Positions 33,868-43,717 of a stretch of 64,000 bases of DNA are shown piece by piece; positions within the stretch are counted from its first letter, which is position 1, and each line of letters starts with the position of its first letter. The notes under the pieces were generated by a model. That model worked only from the letters and a program-made list of their open reading frames with translations, was not told the DNA's origin and ran no database searches. The stretch comes from JBCCTX01 sp964652565. Its GTDB lineage: Bacteria; Bacteroidota; Bacteroidia; J057. A program made the translations under genes and the position numbers. The stretch is from positions 1 through 64,000 of the forward strand of contig CAZZEC010000001.1 in assembly GCA_964652565.1 (NCBI GenBank). Reading direction: 5' to 3'.

Positions 33868-35232
33868 TTAATGATCAGCAAATACGGATCTAAAAACTTC
33901 CACTAATTTTTGAACACCTGTGATCTTTATATCTGGAAATTGCCTTTTTAAGGAACTGCTCTGCTGGCTAGAAATGTACATTTCTTTAAAACCGAGCTTT
34001 GCTGCTTCAGCAATTCTGGGTTCTATCCTGTTAACGGGTCGTATCTCACCTGAGAGGCCTACTTCCGCGGCAAACACTTTACGTTTATCCAACGAAATAT
34101 CATGTAAGGAAGATACAATAGATACGACCAGTGCCAAATCCAATGCCGGATCCTCTACTTTTACACCACCTACTATATTAATAAAAACGTCTTTTTGTCC
34201 CAATTGGAAACCGCAACGTTTTTCAAGTACCGCCAATAACATATTGAGTCTGCGCAAGTCAAATCCAGTGGCAGAACGCTGTGGAGTACCGAATGCAGAG
34301 GGAGCGACTAATGCCTGAGTTTCTATTAAAAGGGGGCGCATACCTTCCAGCGTAGATGCTATAGATACGCCACTGAAGAGTTCTTCTCCATCTGTTAAGA
34401 AGATTTCAGAGGGATTGGTAACTTCTCTCAAGCCCTGATGGATCATCTCATAGATTCCCATTTCCATCGTACTACCGAAACGATTTTTCTGAGTGCGAAC
34501 TATTCTATAGCTGTTATGTCGATCACCTTCAAAACTCAACACAGTGTCTACCATATGTTCCAAAACCTTTGGACCTGCAAGCATGCCTTCCTTTGTAATG
34601 TGGCCCACCAAAAAGATGGGTATACCCTGGCTTTTGGCTAATCGAATAAGTTGGGATGCACACTCTCTGACCTGAGAGACACTTCCTGGAGCAGATTCTA
34701 AAAGGGAAGTCTGTACAGTCTGTATCGAGTCGATAATGATGATATCAGGTGTCACATCATCATAGGAGTCCAGAATAGCTTCTAAGGATGTTTCGGAAAT
34801 GATGTAGAGATTCTCATTGTGGGATGGTACCCGTTCTGCACGCATTTTAATCTGTTGTTCAGATTCTTCTCCTGACACATATAGAATTTTTTGAGACATT
34901 TGTAATGCCAATTGTAGCAATAGGGTTGATTTTCCTATTCCGGGTTCTCCTCCCAGTAACATGACGGCACCAGCAACTATACCCCCACCCAATACACGAT
35001 TGAATTCATCATCAGGAGTGGAAGTACGTTGATAGCCGATAGAATCTATATCTACCAATTTTCTCGGTTTGGCTTTTTCTTTCTTTAGTATGTTTCCTCT
35101 GGGTGATGATGTGGGCAAATCCAATTCCTCAACCAGTGTATTCCATTCTCCACAGCTATTGCATTGCCCTTGCCATTTAACATGCTTGGCACCGCAATTT
35201 TGACAGATATAGATTGATTTAGTTTTGGGCAT
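33868..35232 (-). CDS. radA: DNA repair protein RadA
   Basis: RadA is a RecA-like ATPase and hexameric helicase that drives branch migration during recombination. The N-terminal C4 zinc finger is C10-x2-C13 and C24-x2-C27. The Walker A motif GGEPGIGKST places the lysine at 101, the Walker B region is PDIIIIDSIQT, and the RadA-specific KNRFGS motif is present. The C-terminal Lon-protease-like domain (about 280-454) includes GVKVEDPALDLAL and the LSGEIRPV motif. The 454-residue length is standard. It is divergent from the zinc-ribbon membrane protein and followed by the WG-repeat gene. Confidence 0.97.
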   Translation of the reverse strand: MPKTKSIYICQNCGAKHVKWQGQCNSCGEWNTLVEELDLPTSSPRGNILKKEKAKPRKLVDIDSIGYQRTSTPDDEFNRVLGGGIVAGAVMLLGGEPGIGKSTLLLQLALQMSQKILYVSGEESEQQIKMRAERVPSHNENLYIISETSLEAILDSYDDVTPDIIIIDSIQTVQTSLLESAPGSVSQVRECASQLIRLAKSQGIPIFLVGHITKEGMLAGPKVLEHMVDTVLSFEGDRHNSYRIVRTQKNRFGSTMEMGIYEMIHQGLREVTNPSEIFLTDGEELFSGVSIASTLEGMRPLLIETQALVAPSAFGTPQRSATGFDLRRLNMLLAVLEKRCGFQLGQKDVFINIVGGVKVEDPALDLALVVSIVSSLHDISLDKRKVFAAEVGLSGEIRPVNRIEPRIAEAAKLGFKEMYISSQQSSSLKRQFPDIKITGVQKLVEVFRSVFADH

Positions 35233-35528
35233 GCTAATTATCGAAATGATATGATTTTTGGTAAATTTGGAAAAAATTTTTGGAAAATAGCATATTGGTC
35301 TAAAAATATTGGTATAAAATGATCGTAGACCTTTTGAATTAATACTTGAGCTTTTATTTTCGGTATGTTTATGTATAGATTGGTTTTGATATATACAGAT
35401 GATTTAGCATCATGAAGATACAGAAAACACATCTTAAGAAGTACGTTTGGGAGCCTACTTTGTATGTATGGCATGTTTTCATGGCATTAGCTGGATTAAG
35501 GTCTTTTCAGGATAAGCAGGGTAAAAAG

Positions 35529-36665
35529 ATGAAGTCCATAACGCCTTTATGCGCAAATTGTGGAGGAGTAATGGAATTTGTTAAAGATGAGAGGTCTGGG
35601 AGTGATGAAAAAGTATTGTTGAAATGCGGAAAATGCGAGTTTGTAAGAGATTTAAGGGCAGAGTCAGTTAAGCCTGTAAGTCTAAGCTCTTTTTTTGATA
35701 TCAGAAAACAGAATCAAGGATTACACACAGGCGATACAATATATGAATCTGAAAAGGGTAAACTACCTGCAAATCAGACTTGTAATGCTCAGATAGTCAT
35801 CCAGCAAGCTCATCAGAGTACAGAAGCATGTCCCTTCTGTGGTATGCCTCTGAAAGAAAGACCCTCTGAAAAGAATTCTAAAAAATCTTGGAGTGAAAAA
35901 GGCCCGGAAGAAACGGTAATTTATCCCCATAGTATCATACCTTTCAGTGTGTCCTTTCAGGAAGTAAAAGATAAATTTAACGGATGGTTGAAAAAGGATA
36001 CTTTTTTAAGTCCCTCTTTGTTGAATGATATTGTGCAAGAACAGTCAATTATTGGAATATACATTCCTTTTTTCTTTCTCAAAGAAGCCAAATTCCGCGT
36101 ATCTTGGTATCTGGCACCTGAGATCGAAGACAAAGGAAAAGGCAAGGGCAAAGAAGATAGGATATATTTTACCAGTGGATATTTTGAAACCAAACAAGAT
36201 TCGTTGCTATCATCCGCATCATCGGGTATTCCCAATGATTTGATAAATGGGATCAATGACTTCAATTTAAAAGAATTAGTAGATTTTGCTCCCGGTTATC
36301 TTGAAGGTTGGTCGTATGAATTATATACCAAGAGTGTAGACAGGACACTCAAAAACTGGCAAAAGAACAAGATAAATAAATCCCTTAATGCTGAAGTCAA
36401 AAAAAGAGTTTATAATAAGAGGCCTGAGGAGTTAAAAGTTGCTTCTGAAACCTTTTACATGGATTTACAGCACATTTTTCTACCGGTTTGGGTCGCTTTA
36501 TATACTTACAGGGGAAAAGCATATCAATTTTTAGTCAATGGTCAGACTGGAAAGGTATTTGGTGAAAAACCAAAGTCTCCCAGAAAGATATTTTTACTAA
36601 TGACAGTCATTATTTCTTTTATTATTGGCATGGTAGTGCTGGCAGATCTTCTTTGGCATCGATAG
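35529..36665 (+). CDS. Zinc-ribbon protein with C-terminal membrane helix
   Basis: The start is placed at 35529, where MKSITPLCANCGG begins. The ATG at 35412 would add 39 residues of unrelated sequence. The first zinc ribbon has CANC and CGKC pairs (about 8-37). A second CPFC motif lies at about residue 101. A long soluble region (about 120-340) includes SIIGIYIPFFFLKEAKFRVSW and LEGWSYELYTKSVDRTL. A hydrophobic helix (about 355-375, ending DLLWHR) anchors it to the membrane. The layout resembles uncharacterised TFIIB-type zinc-ribbon membrane proteins of bacteria. The lysine/glycine-rich segment around KGKGKGKEDR may be flexible. Function unknown. Confidence 0.6.
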   Translation: MKSITPLCANCGGVMEFVKDERSGSDEKVLLKCGKCEFVRDLRAESVKPVSLSSFFDIRKQNQGLHTGDTIYESEKGKLPANQTCNAQIVIQQAHQSTEACPFCGMPLKERPSEKNSKKSWSEKGPEETVIYPHSIIPFSVSFQEVKDKFNGWLKKDTFLSPSLLNDIVQEQSIIGIYIPFFFLKEAKFRVSWYLAPEIEDKGKGKGKEDRIYFTSGYFETKQDSLLSSASSGIPNDLINGINDFNLKELVDFAPGYLEGWSYELYTKSVDRTLKNWQKNKINKSLNAEVKKRVYNKRPEELKVASETFYMDLQHIFLPVWVALYTYRGKAYQFLVNGQTGKVFGEKPKSPRKIFLLMTVIISFIIGMVVLADLLWHR

Positions 36666-36830
36666 TATTTTCTATTTTAATGCATGAGTAGGGCAATATC
36701 ACCAAATCTTATAAATGGTTCATTATTGATTAATTATGCTTTAAATATCTAATCATTGGATCACCCTGGCGATTGATTACTAGCTATTAATAATTTTAGT
36801 GCGTTTGCCCTGATGCATGAATATTATCCG

Positions 36831-36860
36831 TTGAATAGTGAGATGAATTACTTATTTTTG
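36831..36860 (+). promoter_or_regulatory. Bacteroidota-type promoter for the tandem subtilases
   Basis: TTG (36831-36833) is followed after exactly 19 nt by TATTTTTG (36853-36860), an exact match to the primary sigma factor consensus of Bacteroidota (TTTG-N19-TAnnTTTG), with the -33 element read as TTG. It would start transcription about 10 nt before the ATG at 36877. Confidence 0.6.
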
Positions 36861-36876
36861 ATAAAAAAGCATTCAA

Positions 36877-39279
36877 ATGAAGCAAATTGTTACACTTTTT
36901 CTTACAATAATAGGAGTATTAATCATTGATCAGGGATTTACACAGGAGGTTGATCCGGAATTTGTCGATGGAAAACTATATGTCAAAGTTCGCCAAAAAA
37001 TCCCACAGGGCCTGCCTTACATAGATGCTCAGAGAGATATTGATCAATTGGATCAAGAGATTTTTCCTGATCTATATCAATTATCAAAGACTTATGGATT
37101 TCAATTATTGAGACATGCTTTTAAGACGAGCAGTCCCGAGCTAGATTATACCTATGTCATAGCGTTTTCTCAAAAAAACCAGGTGCAACAATTAAAGCGT
37201 TCCCTTGAGAAGCTTACGTATGTAGAATATGTAGAGCAGGTGCCTTTAGACAGGAGCTATTACTTACCTAATGATTGGTCTGACTTTGATGATTTGTATC
37301 ACCTGGAAATAACGGGTGCTCAAGAAGCCTGGGATATTACACGAGGAAGTGAAGATGTTGTTATCGCCATAGTTGATGACGCAGTATTTGTCAATCATGA
37401 AGACCTGAGAGACAATATTTGGGTAAATCCTGGTGAGATACCAGGAAATGGTGCCGATGATGATAATAATGGATACATTGATGATGTAAATGGATTTGAT
37501 GTAACCAGTGATAATCCCAATCCTAATCCACCACGTGAAGAATTCTCCCATGGTACGCATGTTGCAGGTTGTGCATCGGCAGCTACAGACAATGAAATTG
37601 GTATTCCAGCTATGGGATTTAATTGTAAGATCATGGGTATCAGAGCCTCTTCCAATGCCAATAGCGATAATATTTCCGATGGATATGCTGGAGTTGACTA
37701 TGCCATACGAGCTGGGGCTACGATCATCAATATGTCTTGGGGAGGAGGTAATGCCTCTCAAGTCCATCAAAATTTGATGAATGCGGCTCACAATCGAGGT
37801 ATCATACTGGTAGCTGCTGCAGGAAATGATAATTCGGATGGTATTCAATATCCTGCAGGATATAACCATGTGATCTCTGTAGGAGCAACTACCAGCTCGG
37901 ATCGCAGAGCAGGATTTTCAAACTTTGGCTTTGTAGATATAATGGCTCCAGGGGATAATATTTTGAGTACGATAACCGGAGGTACAACGGGTAAATATGG
38001 AACGAATGATGGTACTTCTTTTGCTGCTCCTATTGTAGCGGGTTTATTGGGATTGATGAAATCGGTAAATCCATGTTTATCTCCCAATGAAGCAGAACGT
38101 ATATTGGACGAAACCGCAGTAAACATCGATGATGTCAATCCCGACTTTGCTGGTCGACTGGGGGCTGGAAGGATAGATGCTGCTGCTGCTGTGTTAGCTG
38201 CTTCTCTGGCCGAAGGCTCTGGAACTCCGCCACCTCCTGTTGCCAATTTTTCATTTGATAATACGTCTACCTGCAGCAATAAAATCCCTTTTACGTTTGA
38301 AGCTGAACCAGGGACGGGTTCTTGTGCATTTTCAATTAACTACCGTTGGAGTATTTCCAATGATAACGGGTTTGAATACGTTACAAATGAAAAAGATCCA
38401 TTAATTGAATTTCCTGAATCGGGTGAATATTCCGTTTCTCTGCGTGTAAGTAATACTGGTGGTACAGATGAAATGGTAGAAATGGTCAATGTACAAGTAA
38501 ATCCTAATGCATTCATCAATGCTGGAGAGGGTCAAATTGTGTGTCAGGGAGATTCTGTAGTATTAAATGGTTCAACTACAGCCGATATTCAATCCATTTC
38601 CTGGGAACCTATCGTAGGATTAAGCAATCCTGAATCTCTTACGCCTACCTTCAGGGCCCTACGTGCTGGTGGAACTTATACACTCACCATTGAAGGTGGG
38701 GATGGATGTACATTGGTGGATAGTGTACAAATTGATGTATTTAGAAATCCCTTCGTCAGAACACTTCCTGATCAGGATACAGTTATACAACCAGATGATA
38801 CCTTACAGTTAAATATTGCAGAAGGCAGTGGGGCTTTTACTTTTATTTGGAGCCCTTCGATTGGGTTGAGTGATACTACTATTGCAAATCCTCTGGCTTA
38901 TCCAGATACGACCACACGTTACACAGTAGTGGGAACTGGTGGAGGAGGATGTACATCTACATCAGAAGTACTTATTACTGTGGATGAGAACGTATCCAAT
39001 CAACCTTTTCTTTCCCGTAATCTGAGCATTTATCCTGTGTATCCCAACCCAGTGGAAGCTCTTTTCTACTTATCTGCAGACTTTCAAGTCCCCGATCACA
39101 TGGATATCAGTTTAAAGAGTATTCAGGGCAAACTCATTGAGAAGATATATTCAGGTAAAGTAGGTCAAGGAAGATTTGAATATGTTTGGAGTAGAGATAC
39201 AAAATTGGCTCCTGGATTGTATTTTATTCATTGGGAAGGCAATGGAATACAGCATACGCAAAAAGTATTCCTTCGCTAG
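36877..39279 (+). CDS. Secreted subtilisin-like protease (S8) with PKD domain and T9SS tail
   Basis: This is an extracellular serine protease. A signal peptide (about 1-22) and a propeptide-like region (about 23-135) precede the S8 catalytic domain (about 140-440). The triad is D167 (IAIVDDA), H225 (SHGTHVAGC) and S381 (GTSFAAPI), and AAAGNDN holds the oxyanion asparagine. A DDDNNGYIDDVNGFD insert is a likely calcium site. A PKD domain follows (about 450-545), then two beta-sandwich repeats (about 548-710) with DxVxLNGST and SWEPxxGLSxP. The C-terminus (about 725-800) is a T9SS type A sorting domain with YPVYPNPVEALFYL. It is the first of two tandem paralogues. Confidence 0.93.
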   Translation: MKQIVTLFLTIIGVLIIDQGFTQEVDPEFVDGKLYVKVRQKIPQGLPYIDAQRDIDQLDQEIFPDLYQLSKTYGFQLLRHAFKTSSPELDYTYVIAFSQKNQVQQLKRSLEKLTYVEYVEQVPLDRSYYLPNDWSDFDDLYHLEITGAQEAWDITRGSEDVVIAIVDDAVFVNHEDLRDNIWVNPGEIPGNGADDDNNGYIDDVNGFDVTSDNPNPNPPREEFSHGTHVAGCASAATDNEIGIPAMGFNCKIMGIRASSNANSDNISDGYAGVDYAIRAGATIINMSWGGGNASQVHQNLMNAAHNRGIILVAAAGNDNSDGIQYPAGYNHVISVGATTSSDRRAGFSNFGFVDIMAPGDNILSTITGGTTGKYGTNDGTSFAAPIVAGLLGLMKSVNPCLSPNEAERILDETAVNIDDVNPDFAGRLGAGRIDAAAAVLAASLAEGSGTPPPPVANFSFDNTSTCSNKIPFTFEAEPGTGSCAFSINYRWSISNDNGFEYVTNEKDPLIEFPESGEYSVSLRVSNTGGTDEMVEMVNVQVNPNAFINAGEGQIVCQGDSVVLNGSTTADIQSISWEPIVGLSNPESLTPTFRALRAGGTYTLTIEGGDGCTLVDSVQIDVFRNPFVRTLPDQDTVIQPDDTLQLNIAEGSGAFTFIWSPSIGLSDTTIANPLAYPDTTTRYTVVGTGGGGCTSTSEVLITVDENVSNQPFLSRNLSIYPVYPNPVEALFYLSADFQVPDHMDISLKSIQGKLIEKIYSGKVGQGRFEYVWSRDTKLAPGLYFIHWEGNGIQHTQKVFLR

Positions 39280-39322
39280 ATCACACCATCAAGAAACTTA
39301 ATCAAATTCGATACGATAGACG

Positions 39323-41701
39323 ATGAAAAGCTATACATTATTCTTAATATGTTGCCTTATCACTACATGTATGTATGGGCAAAGCTATGAAGAGGATTAC
39401 TGGGAAGGAAAAATATATATGAAGATTCGCCCAGAAGCCCATATGCAAATTCCTACTTTTGAAAGCGAGTCTGAGATATATGAAATAGAGGGAAAAGAAG
39501 AAACCGAACTCTTCACAATGCTTAGAAGATATAATCCCGCTTCCATCCGACATGCATCTAAGATTTCTACTCCTGACTTACAGAATATATATGAGTTATC
39601 TGTGAAAGATGGCGATCAGGTTGATGCAATGATCGCTCAACTTGAGCAACTTTCCTATGTGGAATATGCTGAAAGAGTACCCGTATATAGAACCTTTGAA
39701 TTTACCCCCAATGATTTCGATATTTTCAATGATCTGTACCATTTGGAACTACTTCAAGCAGAACAAGCATGGGAGATATCACAAGGCAGTGAAGATGTAG
39801 TCATTGCCATTGTCGATGATGCTATCATGGTAGATCACGAAGATATACAAAACAATATCTGGGTAAATCCTGGAGAAATTCCAGGAAATGGATTGGATGA
39901 CGACCGCAATGGGTATATAGATGATGTCAATGGATATGACGTAGCCACCAACACTCCCAATCCTGGTGGATTGTCATTGTTATTGACGCATGGCACCAGG
40001 GTAGCAGGTTGTGCAGCCGCTGCAACGGACAATGGTAGAGGAGTAGCAAGTATTGGGTTCAACTGTAAGATCATGGGGGTGAAGGCGACTAGTGATCCCA
40101 CCTCGGCAAACAGTAGAATCGTAACAGACCCTTTTGATGGTGTAGAATACGCTATTCAGGCCGGTGCAGATATTGTCAATATGTCTTATGGGGGATTTGG
40201 AAGGTCGCAGGCATTCCAGGAGTTATTTGATGAAGGTCATAGAAGGGGGATTGTTTTTGTCGCTGCTTCTGGAAATGATGGGGAAGATATTGAGCAATTT
40301 CCTGCATCATACAATCACGTAATTAGTGTGGCTGCTACCGACCAAGAAGATAGAAAAACCAACTTCTCAAATTATCACAGTTCTGTTGATGTATCCGCAC
40401 CAGGTCTGAATATCCGTACTACTGTACCTACTTCTGGTCGAAATGGATATACACGTACCAGTGGTACATCATTTTCTAGTCCTATTGTTGCAGGATTACT
40501 GGGCTTAATGAAGTCTGTAAATCCATGCGCAACGCCTGATGAACTGGAAGAGATCCTCAAGAATACATCAGATGATATTAGTGGAAAAAATCCCAGTTTG
40601 ACAGGTAAACTGGGAGCAGGTAGAGTAAATGCAGCAAGTGCATTGGCAGCGGTAAGTGCACCCAACCAACCTACAGCTGATTTTGAATTTAATAATACGG
40701 CTACGTGTAGCAATCGCATCTTCTTCAACATAGTAGAAGATAATGAAGAAGACTGTTCTGCCGCCAATCGATTTTTATGGGAAGTGGCGGGTGAGGATGG
40801 ATTTACAGCTAGTTCTAATGAGGCAACGCCCGGAATTGCATTTCCAGCTAGTGGTACCTATGATGTAAGGCTCCGCGTTTCAAATTCTGCGGGATCAGCA
40901 GAGATTACCAAAACTGTGGATATAGAGATTAACCCCAATGCCTTTATTGAGGCGGGTAAAGACACCGTGCTATGTCTGGGTGAATCAATTACCTTGAATG
41001 CATCCACAACAGCAAGTCCTGTATCTATTAGCTGGTCGCCATTGTTGGGATTGAGTGATACAGCGGTCCTGGACCCGACGTTTACTGCAAGCAGGGGAGG
41101 AGGAACGTATAATCTAACAGTAGTTGGGGAAGATGGATGCGTATTGGAGGACAGTATACAAATTGATGTTTTCAGACCTCCTTTTATTCAAATAAGTCCT
41201 GAAGATACAACTATTAATCCTGGAGATACTGTATTGTTACAGGCGAGTGGTGCTATTTATTATGAATGGTCCCCAGCGATTTCACTTAGTGATTCTGTTA
41301 TTTCTACACCACTGGCATTTCCCATGACTACGACTACTTATACTATCAGGGCAGAAGGAGCAGGTAGATGTGAAGGCGAAACAACCTATACCATCAATGT
41401 AACAGGTAGTACATCTAATCAGCCGCTAGTATTTGGGAAGTCTATTGTTCACCCTCTCTATCCTAATCCCGTTCAACGTCACATTTCTCTATCTGCCCAT
41501 TTCCCTGAACGAGTGAAACTGACAGTTAAATTGATGGATTCTCAGGGAAAAACGGTCGAGATCGTAGAAGCGTCCCAACACATACAAGGTACTTACAATC
41601 GCTCAATGAGTGTTCCTCGAAGTCTGCCTTCTGAAATATACTGGATCACGTGGGAAATTAATGGTCGACGAAAAGCCCAGCAATTTCTATATACGCCTTG
41701 A
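39323..41701 (+). CDS. Secreted subtilisin-like protease (S8), tandem paralogue
   Basis: This gene has the same architecture as its upstream neighbour, and the two lie 43 bp apart, which indicates a local duplication. The triad is D165 (IAIVDDA), H223 (THGTRVAGC) and S383 (GTSFSSPI). In the histidine motif the second histidine is replaced by arginine, which is a common S8 variant and not a catalytic loss. The DDDRNGYIDDVNGYD loop, PKD domain, two SWSPLLGLS-type beta-sandwich repeats and a T9SS tail (HPLYPNPVQRHISL) follow in the same order. The two proteins have diverged strongly in the propeptide. It is probably cotranscribed with the first protease and followed 36 bp later by the glycosidase. 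Confidence 0.93.
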   Translation: MKSYTLFLICCLITTCMYGQSYEEDYWEGKIYMKIRPEAHMQIPTFESESEIYEIEGKEETELFTMLRRYNPASIRHASKISTPDLQNIYELSVKDGDQVDAMIAQLEQLSYVEYAERVPVYRTFEFTPNDFDIFNDLYHLELLQAEQAWEISQGSEDVVIAIVDDAIMVDHEDIQNNIWVNPGEIPGNGLDDDRNGYIDDVNGYDVATNTPNPGGLSLLLTHGTRVAGCAAAATDNGRGVASIGFNCKIMGVKATSDPTSANSRIVTDPFDGVEYAIQAGADIVNMSYGGFGRSQAFQELFDEGHRRGIVFVAASGNDGEDIEQFPASYNHVISVAATDQEDRKTNFSNYHSSVDVSAPGLNIRTTVPTSGRNGYTRTSGTSFSSPIVAGLLGLMKSVNPCATPDELEEILKNTSDDISGKNPSLTGKLGAGRVNAASALAAVSAPNQPTADFEFNNTATCSNRIFFNIVEDNEEDCSAANRFLWEVAGEDGFTASSNEATPGIAFPASGTYDVRLRVSNSAGSAEITKTVDIEINPNAFIEAGKDTVLCLGESITLNASTTASPVSISWSPLLGLSDTAVLDPTFTASRGGGTYNLTVVGEDGCVLEDSIQIDVFRPPFIQISPEDTTINPGDTVLLQASGAIYYEWSPAISLSDSVISTPLAFPMTTTTYTIRAEGAGRCEGETTYTINVTGSTSNQPLVFGKSIVHPLYPNPVQRHISLSAHFPERVKLTVKLMDSQGKTVEIVEASQHIQGTYNRSMSVPRSLPSEIYWITWEINGRRKAQQFLYTP

Positions 41702-41737
41702 GAGTCTGGAGTTATTGCATTTATTATTTTTATCTAT

Positions 41738-43705
41738 ATGAAGACTATTTTATTACTTGCCAGGATATTATGTGTTTTACAAGTACTAATTCTTTTATTG
41801 CCGTGCTTAGCTTTTTCTCAGGCAGAAGTACAAGCGTGGGGAAATTTTAGAGGGATACGTGTAAATGGACAGTTATATCAGTTCGAGACAAGCTTGAGGG
41901 TAGTAGGAGATAATTGGAGGCAAATAAGGTCTACAGGTAAAGAAAGAAACTGGACGAGATACAACAGAGAGGGTGATCGACAGATTGTACGCACTCGTAT
42001 GGACAGTCTCTTTTGGGAACAGGAAGTAATAGATTTATCCCCTGGTACTGCAAGAGTGACTATCACGTTTGATCCGCATACTGATACAATATTTACCGGA
42101 GCCTTTTTTCATATCCGGTTACCGGGAAATCATTATCGAAATGCACAAATGATAGTCAAAGAGCCCGCCAATATCGATTTAAGAGATTATGTAAAGGTGC
42201 CTTCCGATACCAATGAATTGATGAGGATTGTTACTCAGGAAATCGGTATACAAGGGGAATACAGACAATTTACGTTGAATGCGGAATCTCCTTCATTCTG
42301 TATTGCAAAGATCCATCCCATCACCCATGATGTAGAACTATACGTCCAATTGCAATCGCATAAAGCGAAAAACGGTCAACAAATAACTAACACATTTGAA
42401 CTATCAGTATCTGGAGAACCAGATACCCGTACGGCGCACTTACAATTATATCCTGATTTTCCAGGAAAAACTTTTCTTGGGTTAGGAGGGAATTTTCGTT
42501 TGCAAAATCCTCGTATGGATCCACAGGTAATAGACTATTGCCTGGATAATTTAGATGTAAGAATGGGTAGAGCTGAAATGCCTTGGAGTCTTTGGCACCC
42601 AGTTGATAGTATAAATCCGTTGGATGCTGCCAGAAATGGAAATCTCCATCCTCATGTAAAGTCTTCCATGGAAATGGCTCAACGGCTCTATAACATGGGG
42701 ATGCCTGTATTATTGGGTGCCTGGTTTCCTCCTGATTGGGCTGCGTTAGGAGAAGTTAGGAGAAACCCTCGAAACCCCGATGGTACGCTTGGATTTCCTT
42801 TAGATTCGTCGAGAATTGAGGATATATATGCTTCTCTTACGGATTATATCATTTATCTCAAAGAAGAATATGGAGTAGAGGTAGATATGTTTTCATTTAA
42901 TGAGTCAGATATTGGGATTAATGTAAGACAAACCCCTCAAGAGCACGCAGATTTAATCAAAGGATTAGGGGCATACATGGAGTCCAAGGGATTACAAACG
43001 AAACTATTGCTGGGAGACGCCTCAGATGCAAATGGATACTCTTTTGTAGATGCTGCATTAGAAGATCCAGCAACGTGGCGATATATTGGTGCTGTATCCT
43101 TCCACTCCTGGAGAGGATGGGATAAAGCTACTCTGTTAGAATGGCTGGATGCTTCCGATCGCCTGGATGTCCCTTTGATCATAGGAGAGGGAAGTATCGA
43201 TGCTGCAGCCTGGAGATATCCAGGCATTTTTCAAGAGTCGCACTATGCCATGGAAGAAATTAAACTATATACAAGAATATTGGCAATATGCCAACCTGAG
43301 TCTATCCTTCAATGGCAACTCACCGCTGACTATTCTCCTTTAGCAGGGGGAGGAATATTTGGGAATGATGCCCCTTTACAACCTACGCAAAGGTTTTGGA
43401 ATCTCAAGCAGTTATCCATGACACCAGAAGGATTGAAGAGCATGCCTTTGACATGTGATATAGAAAATCTTCATGTCGCAGCACTGGGAGACAAAAATAA
43501 AAATATATATACCTTTCATCTGGTGAATGACGGACCTTCTCGTGAAGTTGTGTTGAAGGGTTTACCAGATCAACTCAAGAAACTCAGATTGTATATCACC
43601 GATGCCAACCGTGGAGTGGAAAAGGGGGAACTAATAAAAGTTAAGAATGGAGAAACTCGTTTTACTATAGGTCCTGCTTGTTTTGTAAGTTTGTTTTCGG
43701 AGTAA
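41738..43705 (+). CDS. Clan-A glycoside hydrolase (GH30-like)
   Basis: This is an exported glycosidase. A signal peptide (about 1-27, ending FSQ) is followed by a roughly 220-residue beta-rich N-terminal domain without a recognised family. A TIM-barrel catalytic domain occupies about 245-560. The acid/base is E389 in MFSFNESDIG and the nucleophile E484 in IIGEGSID, the spacing expected for clan GH-A. GLGGNFRL (about 250) and the WSLWHP and GAWFPPDW motifs resemble GH30 more than GH5 or GH39. A short C-terminal beta domain (about 565-655) completes it, without a T9SS tail. The substrate is not predictable. It overlaps the converging receptor's stop region in a shared palindrome. Confidence 0.75.
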   Translation: MKTILLLARILCVLQVLILLLPCLAFSQAEVQAWGNFRGIRVNGQLYQFETSLRVVGDNWRQIRSTGKERNWTRYNREGDRQIVRTRMDSLFWEQEVIDLSPGTARVTITFDPHTDTIFTGAFFHIRLPGNHYRNAQMIVKEPANIDLRDYVKVPSDTNELMRIVTQEIGIQGEYRQFTLNAESPSFCIAKIHPITHDVELYVQLQSHKAKNGQQITNTFELSVSGEPDTRTAHLQLYPDFPGKTFLGLGGNFRLQNPRMDPQVIDYCLDNLDVRMGRAEMPWSLWHPVDSINPLDAARNGNLHPHVKSSMEMAQRLYNMGMPVLLGAWFPPDWAALGEVRRNPRNPDGTLGFPLDSSRIEDIYASLTDYIIYLKEEYGVEVDMFSFNESDIGINVRQTPQEHADLIKGLGAYMESKGLQTKLLLGDASDANGYSFVDAALEDPATWRYIGAVSFHSWRGWDKATLLEWLDASDRLDVPLIIGEGSIDAAAWRYPGIFQESHYAMEEIKLYTRILAICQPESILQWQLTADYSPLAGGGIFGNDAPLQPTQRFWNLKQLSMTPEGLKSMPLTCDIENLHVAALGDKNKNIYTFHLVNDGPSREVVLKGLPDQLKKLRLYITDANRGVEKGELIKVKNGETRFTIGPACFVSLFSE

Positions 43706-43717
43706 AGATACTTTACT
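43701..43717. terminator. Palindrome shared by two convergent stop codons
   Basis: AGTAAAG-ATA-CTTTACT forms a 7-bp stem with a 3-nt loop. It contains the stop codon of the glycosidase (43703-43705) and that of the convergent TonB receptor (43713-43715). No T-run follows on either strand, so termination strength is uncertain. Confidence 0.35.

Noticed and set aside
37264..37869. 201-codon open frame on the minus strand
   Set aside because: It lies wholly antisense to the catalytic domain of the first tandem subtilase, has a composition typical of reverse-complement shadows, and shows no recognisable motif.
39989..40000. HGTR in the second subtilase as a sign of inactivation
   Set aside because: The catalytic histidine is the first one in the motif (H223) and is intact; R at the later position is a known variant in active S8 peptidases.
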